Below, piece after piece: positions 32,754 through 42,792 of a DNA stretch of 64,000 nucleotides (positions within the stretch are counted from its first letter, which is position 1; each line of letters starts with the position of its first letter). The notes beneath the pieces are model-generated. The model did no database searches and was not told the DNA's origin. It saw only the letters and a program-made list of their open reading frames with translations. The DNA comes from Dongia_A sp035695765. Lineage in GTDB: Bacteria; Pseudomonadota; Alphaproteobacteria; Dongiales; Dongiaceae. Where the stretch lies: positions 1 through 64,000 of the forward strand of contig DASRRI010000050.1 of the NCBI GenBank assembly GCA_035695765.1, read 5' to 3'. Both the position numbers and the translations under genes were made by a program.

Positions 32754-34688
32754 GTGAGAAAGCATATCGTGACCGCCGCCAGCAAGACGCCGCTTCTCGA
32801 TCGTATCAAGACACCCGCACACCTGCGTCAACTTGACCCGAGCCAGCTGCGCCAGGTCGCAGACGAACTGCGGCAAGAGACGATCGACGCGGTCTCAGTG
32901 ACCGGCGGCCATCTCGGCGCTGGCCTCGGCGTGGTCGAACTCACCACCGCGATCCATTACGTGTTCGACACGCCGTACGACCGATTGATCTGGGACGTCG
33001 GCCACCAGGCCTATCCGCACAAGATCCTGACCGGCCGGCGCGACCGTATCCGCACCATCCGCCAGGGCGGCGGCCTCAGCGGTTTCACCAAGCGTTCGGA
33101 ATCCGAATACGATCCGTTCGGCGCGGCGCACAGCTCGACCTCGATTTCTTCCGGCCTCGGCATGGCGGTGGCAAGCGAGCTGCAGGGCCGCAAGCGCAAC
33201 GTGATCGCGGTGATCGGCGATGGCGCAATGAGCGCCGGCATGGCCTACGAGGCGATGAACAATGCCGGCTCGCGCGACACGCGCCTGATCGTGATCCTCA
33301 ACGACAACGACATGTCGATCGCTCCGCCGGTCGGCGCACTCAGCTCCTATCTGTCGCGTTCGCTCTCTTCGACCTCGTTCCGCTCGCTGCGCCACGTGGC
33401 GAAGGACATTTCCAAGATCCTGCCGCGGCCGTTCCAGCGTGCCGCACAACAGGCCGAGGAATTCGCCCGCGGTATCATCTCCGGCGGCGGCACTCTCTTT
33501 GAGGAACTCGGCTTTTATTATGTCGGCCCGATCGACGGCCACAATCTCGAGCATCTGCTCCCCATCCTGCAAAACCTCGCCAATTCCGACGAGCCGGGTC
33601 CCGTCTTGGTCCATTGCGTGACGCAGAAGGGCAAGGGCTACGGCCCGGCGGAAGCCTCCGCCGACAAGTACCATGGCGTGGTCAAGTTCGATGTCGCGAC
33701 CGGCGCGCAGCAGAAATCTACTCCCAAGGCCCCGAGCTATACTGGCGTGTTCGCCAAGGCGCTGATCGCCGAAGCCAAGGCCGACGACCGCATCGTTGCC
33801 GTCAATGCGGCGATGCCGGGCGGCACCGGATGCGATGCCTTCGGCAAGGTATTTCCCGATCGCTGCTTCGATGTCGGGATTGCAGAGCAGCATGCCGTCA
33901 CCTTCTGCGCCGGCATGGCGACGGAAGGGATGAAGCCGTTCGCAGTCATCTACTCGACGTTCCTGCAACGGGCCTACGACCAGGTTGTTCATGATGTGGC
34001 GATTCAAAGCCTGCCAGTCCGCTTCGCGATGGACCGCGCCGGCTTGGTGGGTGCGGATGGTCAGACCCATGCGGGCAGCTTCGATATCGCGTATCTCGGG
34101 TGTCTGCCGAACTTCGTGATCATGGCGCCGTCGGATGAACTGGAACTGATGCATATTGTCGCAACCGCCGCCGAGATCGACGATCGTCCGTCGGCCTTCC
34201 GCTATCCGCGCGGTGAGGGCGTCGGGCTGCAGCTGCCGGAGCGCGGCACGGCGGTTCCGATCGGCAAGGGGCGCATCCTCAAGGAAGGCACCAAGATCGC
34301 GATCCTCAATTTCGGCACGCGCCTGCAGGAATGCCTGAAGGCGGCGGAGGATCTGGGCGCGAAGGGCCTGTCGACCACCGTCGCGGATGCGCGCTTCTGC
34401 AAGCCGCTCGATGAGGATCTGGTCGCCCGCCTGGCGCGCGAACACGAGGTGTTGATCACGATCGAGGAAGGCGCCATTGGCGGCTTCGGCTCGCACGTCC
34501 TACATTATTTGTCTCATGCCGGCTTGCTGGACGGCGGGTTGAAGGTGCGGCCGATGGTGCTGCCCGATACCTTCATCGACCATGACTCGCCGCAGAAACA
34601 GTATGACGTGGCCCGCCTCAACGCGCCCCACATCGTGGAACAAGCGCTGCAGGCCATGGGCATTGCGCAGAAGGTCGTTCGACTGTGA
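32754..34688 (+). CDS. dxs: 1-deoxy-D-xylulose-5-phosphate synthase
   Basis: A 644-residue TPP enzyme, the entry step of the MEP pathway (pyruvate + glyceraldehyde-3-phosphate to DXP). Hallmarks: VTGGHLGAGLGVVELT, WDVGHQAYPHKILTGRR, the TPP-binding GDGAMSAGMAYEAMNNAG, FDVGIAEQHAVTFCAGMA with the catalytic Glu, and DRAGLVGADGQTHAG. Two GTG starts are possible, 32754 and 32769 (MTAASKTPLLDRI by analogy with relatives); neither has a strong ribosome site. The stop overlaps the next start as GTGA, so hpnM is coupled to it. Confidence 0.97.
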   Translation: MRKHIVTAASKTPLLDRIKTPAHLRQLDPSQLRQVADELRQETIDAVSVTGGHLGAGLGVVELTTAIHYVFDTPYDRLIWDVGHQAYPHKILTGRRDRIRTIRQGGGLSGFTKRSESEYDPFGAAHSSTSISSGLGMAVASELQGRKRNVIAVIGDGAMSAGMAYEAMNNAGSRDTRLIVILNDNDMSIAPPVGALSSYLSRSLSSTSFRSLRHVAKDISKILPRPFQRAAQQAEEFARGIISGGGTLFEELGFYYVGPIDGHNLEHLLPILQNLANSDEPGPVLVHCVTQKGKGYGPAEASADKYHGVVKFDVATGAQQKSTPKAPSYTGVFAKALIAEAKADDRIVAVNAAMPGGTGCDAFGKVFPDRCFDVGIAEQHAVTFCAGMATEGMKPFAVIYSTFLQRAYDQVVHDVAIQSLPVRFAMDRAGLVGADGQTHAGSFDIAYLGCLPNFVIMAPSDELELMHIVATAAEIDDRPSAFRYPRGEGVGLQLPERGTAVPIGKGRILKEGTKIAILNFGTRLQECLKAAEDLGAKGLSTTVADARFCKPLDEDLVARLAREHEVLITIEEGAIGGFGSHVLHYLSHAGLLDGGLKVRPMVLPDTFIDHDSPQKQYDVARLNAPHIVEQALQAMGIAQKVVRL

Positions 34689-35323
34689 CACTAACTCGGC
34701 GTGGCTTTGTGATCGCCGCAGCGATGCTGGCGATCGGGAGCAGCATTTCCTCCAGCTATGCAGCGGCGCAGGGCACCGGCGATCCGAAGTCGGTCGTGCA
34801 GTCGTTCTACGATGCGCTCGAGGAGACGATGAAGCAGGGCGAGCAGCTCGGCTTCGAAGGCCGCTACAAGAAGCTTGAACCGGTCATCCAGCGGACCTTC
34901 GACGTGCCGGTGATGGCGAAGATTGCCATCGGCACCGAATGGACCATGTTCAGCGCCGACGAAAAGCAGCGGATGCTGGATGCGTTCAACCGCTACATGA
35001 TCACGACCTATGCCGCGCGGTTCAAGAGCTACAAGGGCCAGAAGTTCGAGGTGGGCGAGGTCAAGCAGCCGGCGGAGAACCGGTCCCTGGTCGAGACTAA
35101 GATCATCCGTTCCAATGGCGAGCCGGTGTCGCTCAACTACCTGTTCCGGCCAGGCTCCGACGGCGGCTGGAAGATCATCGATGTCTATTTCAGCGGCGCG
35201 ATCTCCGAGATGGCGCGCATGCGCTCCGACTTCTCGGCCACTGTCACCGGCGGCGGCGCCGACGCCCTAATCGCCGCGCTCGAGAAGAAGATCGTCGCCA
35301 TCAAGAACGAGCCGGAACAGTAA
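34685..35323 (+). CDS. hpnM: HpnM/MlaC-family hopanoid-associated periplasmic protein
   Basis: A 212-residue exported protein. The signal peptide (TRRGFVIAAAMLAIGSSISSSYAAA) carries a twin-arginine-like pair. The mature part is of the MlaC/Ttg2D lipid-binding family (PVIQRTFDVPVMAKIAIG, FNRYMITTYAARFKSYKGQKF, GWKIIDVYFSGAISEM). Proteins of this family next to hopanoid genes are called HpnM and are thought to help carry hopanoids across the periplasm together with HpnN. The GTG start overlaps the dxs stop by 4 nt. A second MlaC-like protein is encoded at 43213-43818, so which one is the true HpnM needs a phylogeny. Confidence 0.8.
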   Translation: MTLTRRGFVIAAAMLAIGSSISSSYAAAQGTGDPKSVVQSFYDALEETMKQGEQLGFEGRYKKLEPVIQRTFDVPVMAKIAIGTEWTMFSADEKQRMLDAFNRYMITTYAARFKSYKGQKFEVGEVKQPAENRSLVETKIIRSNGEPVSLNYLFRPGSDGGWKIIDVYFSGAISEMARMRSDFSATVTGGGADALIAALEKKIVAIKNEPEQ

Positions 35324-35406
35324 GCCGGCTGCGTCAAGCCGCCGCTGACGACCCATCACTTTTCGCGTCAGCATGACGGCTCATCCCTTGGATGATGGGG
35401 ACGCCC

Positions 35407-36360
35407 ATGCATCGCCCGCTTAACCTCGATCGCAATCCGGATCTGCTGGCACGGCTGAAGGCCGTGCGCAAGGATCTGCCGCGAGTGCGCTGCGCCATCG
35501 TCCATCCCTGCGATCCGGAATCGATCGAGGGTGCACATCTCGCGGCCAAGGCCGGCCTGATCGATCCGGTGCTGGTCGGGCCGCGGCCAAAGATCGAGCG
35601 CGCGCTCGGCACTGCCGGCCTCGCGCCCGATGCCATGCCGATCGTCGCGACCGAGCACAGCCACGCGGCGGCGGCTGAAGCGGTGCGCATGGCACGCGCG
35701 GGGGAGGTATCTGCGCTGATGAAGGGCAGCCTGCACACCGACGAGCTGATGGAGGCTGCCGTCGCTGCCGACGGGCTTCGCAGCGGCCGGCGCATGAGCC
35801 ACGTCTTCGTGCTGGACGTGCCGGCGTACGACCGGCTGCTGCTGGTCAGCGATGCAGCGATCAACATCGCGCCCGATCTCGATACCAAGCGCCATATCGT
35901 GCAGAACGCGATCGACCTCGCGCACGCCCTCGGCATCGCGTCGCCGCTGGTCGCGATCCTGTCGGCGGCGGAAACCGTCAATGCGCGCATCCCATCCACA
36001 GTCGATGCGGCGGCACTCTGCAAGATGGCCGACCGCGGCCAGATCACAGGCGGTGTCCTGGATGGACCGCTGGCTTTCGACAATGCCATCAGCGTCGAGG
36101 CCGCGACGCAGAAAGGCATCGTCTCGAATGTCGCTGGCCGTGCGGATATCCTGGTCGTGCCGGACCTCGAAGCCGGCAACATCCTCGCCAAGCAGCTGAG
36201 CTATTTCGCGGGCGCGGACAGCGCCGGCATCGTGATGGGCGCCCGCTGTCCGATCGCCCTCACCAGCCGCGCCGATCCGGTGCAAAGCCGCCTGGCTTCA
36301 GCAGCGCTGCTGGCCCTGGTCTCGGCGCACCGGAGCGAAACTGCTGCGGTGGTTTCGTAG
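35407..36360 (+). CDS. Phosphate acetyl/butyryltransferase family protein
   Basis: A 317-residue enzyme of the PTA_PTB family, which exchanges phosphate and CoA on short acyl groups. The start MHRPLNLDRNPDLLARL at 35407 has GGGGA five bases upstream. Visible family features are HPCDPESIEGAHLAAKAGLI, LMKGSLHTDELM, VLDVPAYDRLLLVSDAAINI and DILVVPDLEAGNILAKQL with the C-terminal GARCPIALTSRAD. Length fits the C-terminal catalytic domain of phosphotransacetylase or the bifunctional enoyl-CoA hydratase/phosphate acetyltransferase, without the hydratase part. No acetate kinase gene is adjacent. Acyl-chain preference cannot be told. Confidence 0.85.
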   Translation: MHRPLNLDRNPDLLARLKAVRKDLPRVRCAIVHPCDPESIEGAHLAAKAGLIDPVLVGPRPKIERALGTAGLAPDAMPIVATEHSHAAAAEAVRMARAGEVSALMKGSLHTDELMEAAVAADGLRSGRRMSHVFVLDVPAYDRLLLVSDAAINIAPDLDTKRHIVQNAIDLAHALGIASPLVAILSAAETVNARIPSTVDAAALCKMADRGQITGGVLDGPLAFDNAISVEAATQKGIVSNVAGRADILVVPDLEAGNILAKQLSYFAGADSAGIVMGARCPIALTSRADPVQSRLASAALLALVSAHRSETAAVVS

Positions 36361-36513
36361 GCCGGCGCGAACCCGCCAAAGCGGTCCGGGTCAATTGCTT
36401 CTCGCCAACGGCCGTAAGTGTGCCGTCAGGATTGCACTGTATGAATGGGTGGGCGCCTCGATGACCGCCTGCCCACGCGCCTCGCCCATCAACGATTGAT
36501 TGGATCCATCCAC

Positions 36514-38523
36514 ATGTGCGGACTTGCCGGAGAAATCGCCTGCACCGCCCATGGCAGGGCAGATACCGAGCGCGCGCTCCCCATGCTGCAGGCGATCCTG
36601 CATCGCGGGCCGGATGATGTCGGCGCGTGGCAAGATCCCGGGGGCGGGGCCTGCCTGCTTCACGCCAGGCTGGCGCTGGTCGATCCGAGCGGCGGCAAGC
36701 AGCCGATGGCGACGATGGCCGAAGACGTCGTGATCGCCTTCAACGGCGAAATCTACGGGTTTAAGCGCATGCGGCGCGAGCTCGAGAGAAGCGGCGCAAC
36801 GTTCCGCACGCGTAGCGACACCGAAGTACTGCTTCAGCTCTATCTTCATTTTGGCCCCGATTTCGTGCGTCGCCTTGAAGGCGAGTTCGCATTCGCGCTC
36901 ATCGACCGGCGAAACGCGCTGGCCATGCTGGCACGCGATCGCTTCGGGGTGAAGCCGCTCTTCACATCGGTCCGCAATGGCCTGTTGCTGTTCGGCTCCG
37001 AGGCGAAGGCCATCCTCGCCCACCCCTGGTCCGAGCGGCAGCTCGATCTCGCCGCCCTCAGTCGCGAGCTTCACGGTACATACCTGCCGCAGGATTGCGT
37101 GTTTGCCGGCGTTTCGGCGGTTGAGCCCGGGACCTATCTGCTTGTCTCGCGCCGGGGCGTGACGACGCACCGTTACTTCAGGCTCGAGCCGGAAGCGGCC
37201 GGCACCGCGCAGCTGACGTTTGATCAGGCGACCGAGGTGCTGGAGGCCACGCTGAGCGAAGCGGTGCGCGAGCGCTTTCATGGCGATGCGCCGGTCGGGC
37301 TGTTCTTGTCCGGCGGTGTCGATTCAAGCTCGGTGGCGGCACTGGCCTCGGAAACGAAGGCGTCCCAGGTGTCCGCCTATTCGATCGATTTCGTGGGAAC
37401 CGGCGAGTCCGAGCGCAGCGCCGCAGAGCTCGCCGCGAAGCGTCTCGGGCTGCGCGCCGTGTTCCTGGAAGTCGCGGCGGAGGACATGGAGCAGGCGTTC
37501 GAGACATCGGTCTGGCATGCCGAGGCCGTAGTTCCGAACCCGCACGGAACCGCGAAGATGCTGCTGGCGCGACGCGCCAAGCGCGATGTCAAGGCCGTGC
37601 TCACCGGCGAGGGTTCCGACGAGCTGCACGGCGGCTATGCCTATTTCGAGCATGCCGGATTGCTGGCGGCGGCCGCGAACGGCGCGGGCTCGGCGGGCTT
37701 ATCGCAGTTCCTGAAGGAATATGGGCCGCGCGATGGCGTGATGCCGTCGATCACGCCCAAGGTGCGGGCGCAGATGGCGTGGAGCGATCATGGCGGTGCG
37801 CCCTACGCAGCGTTGCGGGCGCGCGCCGCCGAGCCCGGCATCCGGTTCATGATGACGCCGGAGTTCCATCGGCATGCGGAGTTGAGCCCGAGCCAGGCAA
37901 TGATGGATTGGCTCTCCTGCACTTATCCGGATGCCCGCGCGCTGGATGACGTGACGCTGTCGCGCCTTGTTTCGCTCTGTACCGACCTGCCGCGCTACAA
38001 TCTGTGTTTCCTCGGCGATCGGTCGGAGATGGCCAACGGCCTGGAGGCGCGGGTGCCGTTCCTCGACACCCGCGTCGCTGACCTTCTGTGGCGGATGCCG
38101 TCCGCACTCCATCGCGCCAATGGCGAGGGCAAGCGTGTCCTGCGTGCCATCCTGGCGCGGCGCCTGCCCAAGACGGCAGCGCTGCCGAAGCGGAACTTCC
38201 TCACCCCCGCGGCGCCCGCGGGCAGCCTGCTGCGCGGTCCGCTGGCCGACCGCTGGCTCTCGATGGCGGCGATCCGCCGCGCGGGAATCTATCGGCCAGC
38301 TGCGCTGGCGGCGGTGCGCCAAGCCGCGAGGGTCAGCCGCATCAGCCCATCGATACGGTTCTATCTCGGCTCGTGCTTGACCATGGCGCTGTCGGCGCAT
38401 CTTATCGGCGACATGTTCTGCGACCGATTTTCCGAGACGATGACGCGGCGCGCAGCCATGACCCTGAACGAACTGCGTGCGCGGATCCACGGCGACCGGC
38501 AGCTGCCGCGCGCCGCCGAATAG
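36514..38523 (+). CDS. Asparagine synthase (glutamine-hydrolysing)-like amidotransferase
   Basis: A 669-residue protein with an N-terminal Ntn glutaminase domain and a C-terminal ATP-pyrophosphatase synthetase domain. The start is set at 36514 because Cys2 of MCGLAGEIA must be exposed as the glutaminase nucleophile. Other motifs are HRGPDD, FNGEIYGF, DRFGVKPLF, the PP-loop LFLSGGVDSSSVAAL and TGEGSDELHGGY. About 650 residues is longer than AsnB of E. coli (554) and fits the AsnB-like paralogues found in biosynthetic loci. It sits between hopanoid genes, so it may amidate another carboxylate; that is inference. It is convergent with hpnN, 5 nt apart. Confidence 0.88.
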   Translation: MCGLAGEIACTAHGRADTERALPMLQAILHRGPDDVGAWQDPGGGACLLHARLALVDPSGGKQPMATMAEDVVIAFNGEIYGFKRMRRELERSGATFRTRSDTEVLLQLYLHFGPDFVRRLEGEFAFALIDRRNALAMLARDRFGVKPLFTSVRNGLLLFGSEAKAILAHPWSERQLDLAALSRELHGTYLPQDCVFAGVSAVEPGTYLLVSRRGVTTHRYFRLEPEAAGTAQLTFDQATEVLEATLSEAVRERFHGDAPVGLFLSGGVDSSSVAALASETKASQVSAYSIDFVGTGESERSAAELAAKRLGLRAVFLEVAAEDMEQAFETSVWHAEAVVPNPHGTAKMLLARRAKRDVKAVLTGEGSDELHGGYAYFEHAGLLAAAANGAGSAGLSQFLKEYGPRDGVMPSITPKVRAQMAWSDHGGAPYAALRARAAEPGIRFMMTPEFHRHAELSPSQAMMDWLSCTYPDARALDDVTLSRLVSLCTDLPRYNLCFLGDRSEMANGLEARVPFLDTRVADLLWRMPSALHRANGEGKRVLRAILARRLPKTAALPKRNFLTPAAPAGSLLRGPLADRWLSMAAIRRAGIYRPAALAAVRQAARVSRISPSIRFYLGSCLTMALSAHLIGDMFCDRFSETMTRRAAMTLNELRARIHGDRQLPRAAE

Positions 38524-38528
38524 CCCAA

Positions 38529-41126
38529 TCAACTCGCGGCGGCGGTCGCCTCGTCGATGCGCTTTACCGGTGGTGCGCCCAGCAGCGACGGCAGGAAGGT
38601 GAAGGTGCCGGCCATAGTCACCATCAGGCCGGTCAGCAACATGAGACCCATGCCGGCAGTGCCGACGTGGCGGGACAGGGCCAAGCTGGCGAACGAGGAG
38701 CTGGTAGTGAAGGCGCTGAACAGCACAGCACGTGCCGTCGCGGTCTGCAGCGGCCTGGTCACTCCTTTCCGCCAATTCACCACGAAGTAGATGTTGAAGG
38801 CGACGCCGATACCGAGCAGCAGCGGCAGCGTGATGATGTTGGCGAAATTGAGCTGCAGGCCGAAGGCGCGGCAGATCGCGATCGTGACCAGCGCCGCCAC
38901 CGCCAACGGGAGCAGCACATAGACCACATCGATGAAACGCCGCAGGATCACGCCCAGCAGCAGCGCAACAGCGGCAACGGCCAGCAGCGTGGCAACACGG
39001 AACGCCTTCGAGACCGCATGGCCCGCTTCATAGATCTGCACGGCGGGGCCGCTCGCATTCGGCGCGACCTTCTGCACCGCCGTCACGAACCGCTCGAGCA
39101 CTGCATTGTCGTTGCTGTTCCCCTTGGGAATGACCATCAGGCGCGCCTGGCCGTCGGCGGCAACCCAGTCATTGCGGATCTCGGGCGGCAGCGTGTCGAC
39201 CGTCAGCGGGCCGGCGGTCAGCGCCACCTTCAGCGTCTTGAGGCGTTGTGGCAGCGTTGACAGCAGCACGCGGTCCAGGCGTTGCAGGAAGGCGTCATCG
39301 GAGTCCGCCGCTTGGTCCAGCAGCCGCGCCAGCTGGCGCGCCACGTCGGAGGAGGCAACGGCCATGCGCAGCTTCTCGGCGCAGGCGCGCAACGCCTGGC
39401 GCACCTCGTCGGGGGTCGGCGGCGGCAACGGTTCGACGTTCTCGAGCCCAAAGCCCACCAGATCGTTCATATCCTGTACGATCGCGATCTTCGCTTCCTG
39501 GTCCTTCGGCACGAAGGTGTCGGCGCTGAGGACGGCATAGACTTCGGGCAGCCCGCGGAGCTTGTCGGTGAGCAGCCGCGCCGCCTGCTGGTCGGGTGCC
39601 AGGATCTCGATCTCGTAGGGCGTGCGCAGCGGATCGCGCATCAGGTCGAGCATGCTCGACACCGATTCCGTCTTGGCATCCTTGAGATGCAGCGGGTTGA
39701 AATCGAAGCGCAGGCCGAGCGCGGCTACTACGCCGGCGGCGGCGAGAACGCCCCAGATGCCCAGCACCAGCCAGCGCCGCCGCAGCATGAACTCGTCCGG
39801 CCCCTTGGCCCAGGCGAATCCCATGTCGACGGCCGGCCCCTTGGGTCGGAACAGCTGCAGCAGCGCCGGCAGGAGCGTGAGGTTCAGGATCAGGGTGATC
39901 GCCATGCCCGCGCCGGCGATCAGCCCGAGGTCCGACACGCCGCGATAGTCCGTCGGCGTGAAGGAGAGGAAGCCCGCCGCAATGGCGACGGCAGCGAGCG
40001 TGAGCGGCCTTGCCATCGCGCGGCCTGTGCGGGGCAGGATCGTGGCATCGTTTGCGACGTAGCGCTCCTGCCCATAACGCACGCCGAACTGGATGCCGAA
40101 ATCGATCGACAGGCCGATGAACATCACGGCGAACGCAATCGAGATCAGGTTAAGCGATCCGATCGCGACCGCCGCGAACCCGAAGGTCAGGATGAGGCCG
40201 AGTATCAAGGTGATGAAACAGGCCGCGATCAGCTTGAAGGACCGCAGCGCAGTGAACAGCAGGCAGAGCACGACCAGGATCGAGCCGACCAGCGCCCAGC
40301 CGGTGCCCTGAGCGACCGTGCCGAACTCCTCGTCATTGAGCGCGACCGAGCCGGTCAAGCGCACCGTGACGCCATGATCCGGGGTCAGCTTGAGGTCGGC
40401 GGCCATCTGGCGCACCGCGGCGGTGGCCTTGGCACCTGGCTGCAGCGCCTGGAAATCGCGCTTGGGCTGGGCAAGGATGAGCTTGCGCAACTCCCGCTGC
40501 TCGACCGGCCGGTCGATCATCAGTGAACGCCACGAGATCGGCGTCTCGTCGCCGGCCAGCGCCGCGCTGGTCGCGGAGGCGATGGTCGAGAGCGGCCGCT
40601 CGACCGAGGCGAAATCGGTGGCCTTGCGCGCCACGCCTTCCATGGCGAGGGATAGCACGTTGAACAGCCCGCGCAGACTGGGGTCCGCCGCCAGGCTTGC
40701 GATGAACGGCTGGGCCTTGATGATAGACTTCGCGACCTGGTCGAGGTCCTTGGTGTTGAGGAACAGCAGGCCATAGCGGTCGAAGAACGGGCCACCGTCG
40801 GGACGCTTCACGCTCTGGAACAAGTCGGTGCGCTCTGACATCTTGGCGTAGAGGCGCGCCGCAGCATCTTCCGCCAAGTCGGGCGTGTCGCTGTCGACCA
40901 TCACCACCAATAGCCCGCTGTTCTGCGGAAAGGCCGCGTCGATGCGGGCCATCTCCTGCTTCCACGGCAGGTTCGGGGAGATCATGTTGGCTGTGTTGGA
41001 ATCCATCTTGAGCGTGTGCGCGGCATAGAAAGCGGCCGCGACGGTCAGCGCCAGGCAGAGGGCGATCACCAGCTTGGCATGGGCGATGGCCCAGGCCACC
41101 GATCGTTCGACGATACGCTCGAGCAT
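38529..41126 (-). CDS. hpnN: Hopanoid transporter HpnN (RND/MMPL family)
   Basis: An 865-residue inner-membrane transporter that moves hopanoids toward the outer membrane. It has a duplicated RND layout: a first membrane helix (HAKLVIALCLALTVAAAFYAA), a periplasmic domain, five helices around 265-430 (including the conserved AVMFIGLSIDFGIQFGVRY), then a second copy with a periplasmic domain and helices at about 690-850. The opening TLKMDSNTANMISPNLPWKQ and the loop RHVGTAGMGLMLL are typical of HpnN. No membrane-fusion protein is beside it; MlaC-like proteins (hpnM and the gene at 43213) may be the periplasmic carriers. Confidence 0.93.
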   Translation of the reverse strand: MLERIVERSVAWAIAHAKLVIALCLALTVAAAFYAAHTLKMDSNTANMISPNLPWKQEMARIDAAFPQNSGLLVVMVDSDTPDLAEDAAARLYAKMSERTDLFQSVKRPDGGPFFDRYGLLFLNTKDLDQVAKSIIKAQPFIASLAADPSLRGLFNVLSLAMEGVARKATDFASVERPLSTIASATSAALAGDETPISWRSLMIDRPVEQRELRKLILAQPKRDFQALQPGAKATAAVRQMAADLKLTPDHGVTVRLTGSVALNDEEFGTVAQGTGWALVGSILVVLCLLFTALRSFKLIAACFITLILGLILTFGFAAVAIGSLNLISIAFAVMFIGLSIDFGIQFGVRYGQERYVANDATILPRTGRAMARPLTLAAVAIAAGFLSFTPTDYRGVSDLGLIAGAGMAITLILNLTLLPALLQLFRPKGPAVDMGFAWAKGPDEFMLRRRWLVLGIWGVLAAAGVVAALGLRFDFNPLHLKDAKTESVSSMLDLMRDPLRTPYEIEILAPDQQAARLLTDKLRGLPEVYAVLSADTFVPKDQEAKIAIVQDMNDLVGFGLENVEPLPPPTPDEVRQALRACAEKLRMAVASSDVARQLARLLDQAADSDDAFLQRLDRVLLSTLPQRLKTLKVALTAGPLTVDTLPPEIRNDWVAADGQARLMVIPKGNSNDNAVLERFVTAVQKVAPNASGPAVQIYEAGHAVSKAFRVATLLAVAAVALLLGVILRRFIDVVYVLLPLAVAALVTIAICRAFGLQLNFANIITLPLLLGIGVAFNIYFVVNWRKGVTRPLQTATARAVLFSAFTTSSSFASLALSRHVGTAGMGLMLLTGLMVTMAGTFTFLPSLLGAPPVKRIDEATAAAS

Positions 41127-41132
41127 GCTGGG

Positions 41133-42779
41133 TCAGACTTCCCGATAGAGCAACAAGATGAGGGCGGTGAGGCTGAAGAAGAACGGCCACAGCCTGCCGG
41201 CGATTACCCGCGCGCGGCCATCCAGGCGCAGCTCCAGCCAGCGCGTCCAGCCTGACCAGATGGCAAAGACCGCCAGCGGCATGTGGGTCATTTCCAGCAA
41301 CAGCAGATCCTTGACGTTGGCGATGCTGTGCGAATGGGTCAGCAGCATCATGCCGCCGAGCGCGCAGATCAGCGGGAACACATACTTGGCCCAATCGTTC
41401 CGCATCACCTGGTTGCGCACGCTCCATTCGAATACCGCAAAGCTGGTCATCAGCACCACGAATGTCTTGTGCTGGATGAATTCCGGATCGCGCAGGGATT
41501 CCGCCAGGGTCAGGCTGCCGGTCGGCCAGCCCTCGGCCTCCGAACGCAGGAACAGGAATCCGGCGAGCACGATCAGCAGCAGGGGCCAATGGCGCGCCCA
41601 GGGCGCCCTTCCGGTCTTCTCGAGAAAGACCAGGATGCCCATGACAAGCACGATCAATCCGGCCATATGGTGATTGTACTCCGACCAGGCGATGTCGTGT
41701 GCGTTGCGCGGCAGCGGCACGCCGGCGCCGGGCACATAGGCCTGCAAGGTCGGCGGCTTGTGCTCGGCCTGCTCCTGCTTGAGCGTCTTCTGCTCTTCGT
41801 AAAACGCGAGGCTGTCGCGGCTCGGGCTGGTGAGGCTCGGCCATTTCGGCACCAGCCGTTCGGTGATCTCGGAGAGGCTGACGCGGTCGCGCGTCAGGTC
41901 GATGGCCGGCGGCAGCGATGTCATGGAGGCCGCGACGAAAAAGATCGTGATGCCGATGCCCAGCTCAACTTCCGCGAAGCGGCGCAGGCGCATGACCGAT
42001 CCGGATGGATCGCCTGCCAGGCCGCGCACCACCCGTAAATTCCCGTAGCCGAGCGCGAGCAGGCCGAAGAACAAGGTGCTCTTGGTGCCCAGCATCATGC
42101 CGTAGGCGGTGCCGTACATCGCCTCGACGCTGCCGACATAGTGGATCAGCATGCCGATGCCGGAGAATGCGATGGCGCCGACCGAGATCATGGACATCGT
42201 GGAGTAGCGCGCACCGACCTTGCTGCGCGTCGCGCCGGCTGGCAGCCGCTGCATCGCGGAGAGCAGGCAGGGCAACCCGCCGATCCACAGCGCTGCGCCG
42301 ATGTGATGCATGGCCGTAATGGTGATCAGCAATCCGCGCTGATCGACCCGCGCCATGGCATGGCTGGTGGCGACTCCCGCCGCCAGATCGATCAGGCCCA
42401 GGATCACCAGCAGCGTGCTGTTGGGGCTGCGGCCGTACAGCACAGCCAGCATCAGGATGGCACCGACGATGCGCACGATCTGCGCGACCGCAAATTCGCC
42501 GCCCAGCGCATCGAGCAAGGTTATTTCGGCGGTGCCCCCCAGGATCATCACCTCCATCGCCAGCAGCGCAGAAACGGTGATGAGCAGCCCCCACGCAAAG
42601 ATGCGCGTCAGCTGGATGGTGCGGGGCGTAAGCAGGACATCGCTCGCCGCGCAGCGATCGAGCGGTATGGCGATGAACGCGAGAAACGCGATGCCACCCA
42701 GGGTCAGGCACTGCGCCGTGCGCACCACGCCGGAGAGCAGGACACTCGCAAAGCCAAAAATGTCGAGCAGCAGATCCAT
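41133..42779 (-). CDS. CopD family copper-resistance membrane protein
   Basis: A 548-residue integral membrane protein. It starts MDLLLDIFGFASVLLSGVVR at ATG 42779, and the N-terminal ~320 residues contain the CopD pattern with eight or so helices, including TAMHHIGAALWIGGLP and LIHYVGSVEAMYGTAYG. The C-terminal ~220 residues have a long soluble piece with VPLPRNAHDIAWSEYNHHMAG and further helices, which ordinary CopD lacks. It follows the copC gene by 13 nt and precedes hpnN by 6 nt. CopC/CopD are involved in copper uptake across the inner membrane, often feeding cuproenzymes; histidines in HHIG and NHHMAG could bind metal. Confidence 0.82.
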   Translation of the reverse strand: MDLLLDIFGFASVLLSGVVRTAQCLTLGGIAFLAFIAIPLDRCAASDVLLTPRTIQLTRIFAWGLLITVSALLAMEVMILGGTAEITLLDALGGEFAVAQIVRIVGAILMLAVLYGRSPNSTLLVILGLIDLAAGVATSHAMARVDQRGLLITITAMHHIGAALWIGGLPCLLSAMQRLPAGATRSKVGARYSTMSMISVGAIAFSGIGMLIHYVGSVEAMYGTAYGMMLGTKSTLFFGLLALGYGNLRVVRGLAGDPSGSVMRLRRFAEVELGIGITIFFVAASMTSLPPAIDLTRDRVSLSEITERLVPKWPSLTSPSRDSLAFYEEQKTLKQEQAEHKPPTLQAYVPGAGVPLPRNAHDIAWSEYNHHMAGLIVLVMGILVFLEKTGRAPWARHWPLLLIVLAGFLFLRSEAEGWPTGSLTLAESLRDPEFIQHKTFVVLMTSFAVFEWSVRNQVMRNDWAKYVFPLICALGGMMLLTHSHSIANVKDLLLLEMTHMPLAVFAIWSGWTRWLELRLDGRARVIAGRLWPFFFSLTALILLLYREV

Positions 42780-42792
42780 GGTCTCGTCGGGA

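Noticed and set aside
32895..34496. Minus-strand frame of 533 codons over dxs
   Set aside because: Antisense shadow of a well-conserved enzyme.
39282..40526. Plus-strand frame of 414 codons over hpnN
   Set aside because: Antisense shadow; charged low-complexity sequence typical of the opposite strand of membrane proteins.
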